A stretch of DNA of 64,000 nucleotides from Gemmatimonadaceae bacterium (GTDB lineage Bacteria > Gemmatimonadota > Gemmatimonadetes > Gemmatimonadales > Gemmatimonadaceae), in assembly GCA_030835125.1 (NCBI GenBank), contig JAUQWM010000021.1, forward strand, positions 24,768 through 88,767, written 5' to 3'. A program made the translations under genes and the position numbers. The notes under the pieces are model-generated. The model was not told the DNA's origin, did no database searches, and worked only from the letters and a program-made list of their open reading frames with translations. Of this stretch, positions 63,146 through 64,000 are shown one piece after another (within the stretch, counting starts at the first letter, position 1; the number at the start of each line of letters is the position of its first letter).

Positions 63146-63925
63146 ATGACGAGGTATCGATGGACAATCCTGGCGGTGCTGTTCCTCGCCGGCCTTTCGG
63201 CCTGCGTGGACTCGCCCAGCGAGCCGCTCGCGGCCGTGGAGAACAATCCACTGGCGACGAGCCTGGACGCGCTGGCGGACGACCAGATGACTGCCAACGA
63301 CGTCGAGCGGAGCGAGGACCTGCGCTGGGCCGCCCTGGCGCTGCGGGCCGGGGTGACGCCCTCGGTCCTGCAGGTGACCAACAACGGCAAGGCCGAGGTC
63401 TACGATGCCTTCGTGCATGGCGTGACCTGGGTATCGCTGACGCAGTCGCTGCGGCCGCCGTCGCACCGGACCCTCGTGGCATGGCGCCGCACCGCGGACG
63501 TCCTCCAGGTGCTGCTGGTCGGGATGTCGATGGACTCGGCGACCGTGATGCACCCGCTGTCGATGCGTCCGGCGGCGCCGGGTGACCTGTCGCAGTCGCC
63601 GGTGGCCGGCGCGGCGGCGGCGTACTTCGAGCGCGGCACGAGCAACTCGTCGTGGCTGGGGGTTGGCGGGTTCGCCCGGGTGGCCGAGCACCCGCATCCG
63701 GCGACGTGCCAGGCGCCTAACGATGTCGACCGCCCGTCCGGCGTGACCTGCCAGCTGACCCGGTACGGCGTCGCGCTCAACGTGCTGTTCGCGCGGACCC
63801 GCCATCGCGACTCGCGCGAACTCGAGCAGAACGCGATCACCCGCCGTGTGGTCGTGCCCAACCAGGTGGTAGACGGGGTGAAGCTGCTGTTCGACTGCGC
63901 GTCGCCGGCGAGCCGGGGGTGTTGA
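63146..63925 (+). CDS. lipoprotein of unknown function
   Basis: The 259-residue protein has a signal peptide ending in the lipobox L-S-A-C at about residue 20. No family is recognised; the sequence contains a long Leu/Val-rich helix-like centre and a cysteine pair near the C terminus. The ATG at 63146 has TTGGAGGAG at 63134-63142, a strong ribosome binding site. It follows the sigma factor on the same strand and could be a target of it. CGTTAGGC at 63715 is antisense and codes for Pro-Asn here. Confidence 0.7.
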   Translation: MTRYRWTILAVLFLAGLSACVDSPSEPLAAVENNPLATSLDALADDQMTANDVERSEDLRWAALALRAGVTPSVLQVTNNGKAEVYDAFVHGVTWVSLTQSLRPPSHRTLVAWRRTADVLQVLLVGMSMDSATVMHPLSMRPAAPGDLSQSPVAGAAAAYFERGTSNSSWLGVGGFARVAEHPHPATCQAPNDVDRPSGVTCQLTRYGVALNVLFARTRHRDSRELEQNAITRRVVVPNQVVDGVKLLFDCASPASRGC

Positions 63926-63929
63926 GTGG

Positions 63930-64000
<71 letters not shown>

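Overview
The window is a GC-rich, densely coding bacterial chromosome segment with short intergenic gaps, many ATGA/GTGA start-stop overlaps and frequent GTG or TTG starts. Two FtsX-type orphan permeases each paired with a PadR regulator, many small Sec lipoproteins, carboxypeptidase-regulatory-like secreted proteins, Tat-exported enzymes and an STN-type TonB receptor with FecR and ECF sigma factor suggest a Gram-negative member of Gemmatimonadota, or less likely Acidobacteriota. No rRNA, tRNA, CRISPR or transposase gene was seen, so the assignment is an inference.

Layout. 1-1.8 kb: end of a DUF485 gene and an ActP-like acetate/solute symporter. 1.9-11.5 kb: glycogen/alpha-glucan block with glucan phosphorylase, glycogen synthase and three different GH57 enzymes. 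11.5-21.7 kb: a same-strand cluster of four ATP-grasp ligases (one circularly permuted), a TerB-like protein, two alpha/beta-hydrolase esterases, a YbdK-type glutamate-cysteine-ligase-like enzyme, a C26 gamma-glutamyl hydrolase and a metallo-beta-lactamase-fold lipoprotein. It looks like an uncharacterised pathway that builds and trims amide-linked small molecules, and it is the strongest novelty candidate here. 21.7-25.1 kb: two translationally coupled paralogous secreted proteins on the minus strand.

25.2-35.7 kb: surface-polysaccharide block with UDP-GlcNAc-type epimerase, GT-C membrane protein, a degenerate deacetylase fused to a GT2 glycosyltransferase, FAD oxidoreductase, intact deacetylase, AsnB-type amidotransferase and nucleotide-sugar dehydrogenase. 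A sigma-54-like promoter lies before the fusion gene. 35.9-38.9 kb: a Tat-exported LanC-like protein and a PLP decarboxylase. 38.9-45.1 kb (minus): two PadR/permease modules. 45.2-47.2 kb (minus): transketolase. 47.4-49.8 kb: small exported proteins. 49.9-51.1 kb (minus): Tat-exported class V aminotransferase. 51.4-53.4 kb: PAS-GGDEF diguanylate cyclase and a lipoprotein. 53.5-57.5 kb: VIT-VWA protein, ECF sigma factor and zinc-finger anti-sigma. 57.5-62.2 kb (minus): UPF0104-like membrane protein, TonB receptor and FecR. 62.4-63.9 kb: ECF sigma factor and a lipoprotein.

Two DNA-level signals cut across the genes. The octamer CGTTAGGC occurs 16 times on either strand, 11 times in frame as Leu-Gly with the rare codon TTA. 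Heptanucleotide tandem repeats of several different sequences occupy the spacers, often as inverted arms and often ending within a few bases of a start codon. No gap between genes exceeds 300 bp; the largest is 51143-51432, in which I see no gene and no convincing promoter.
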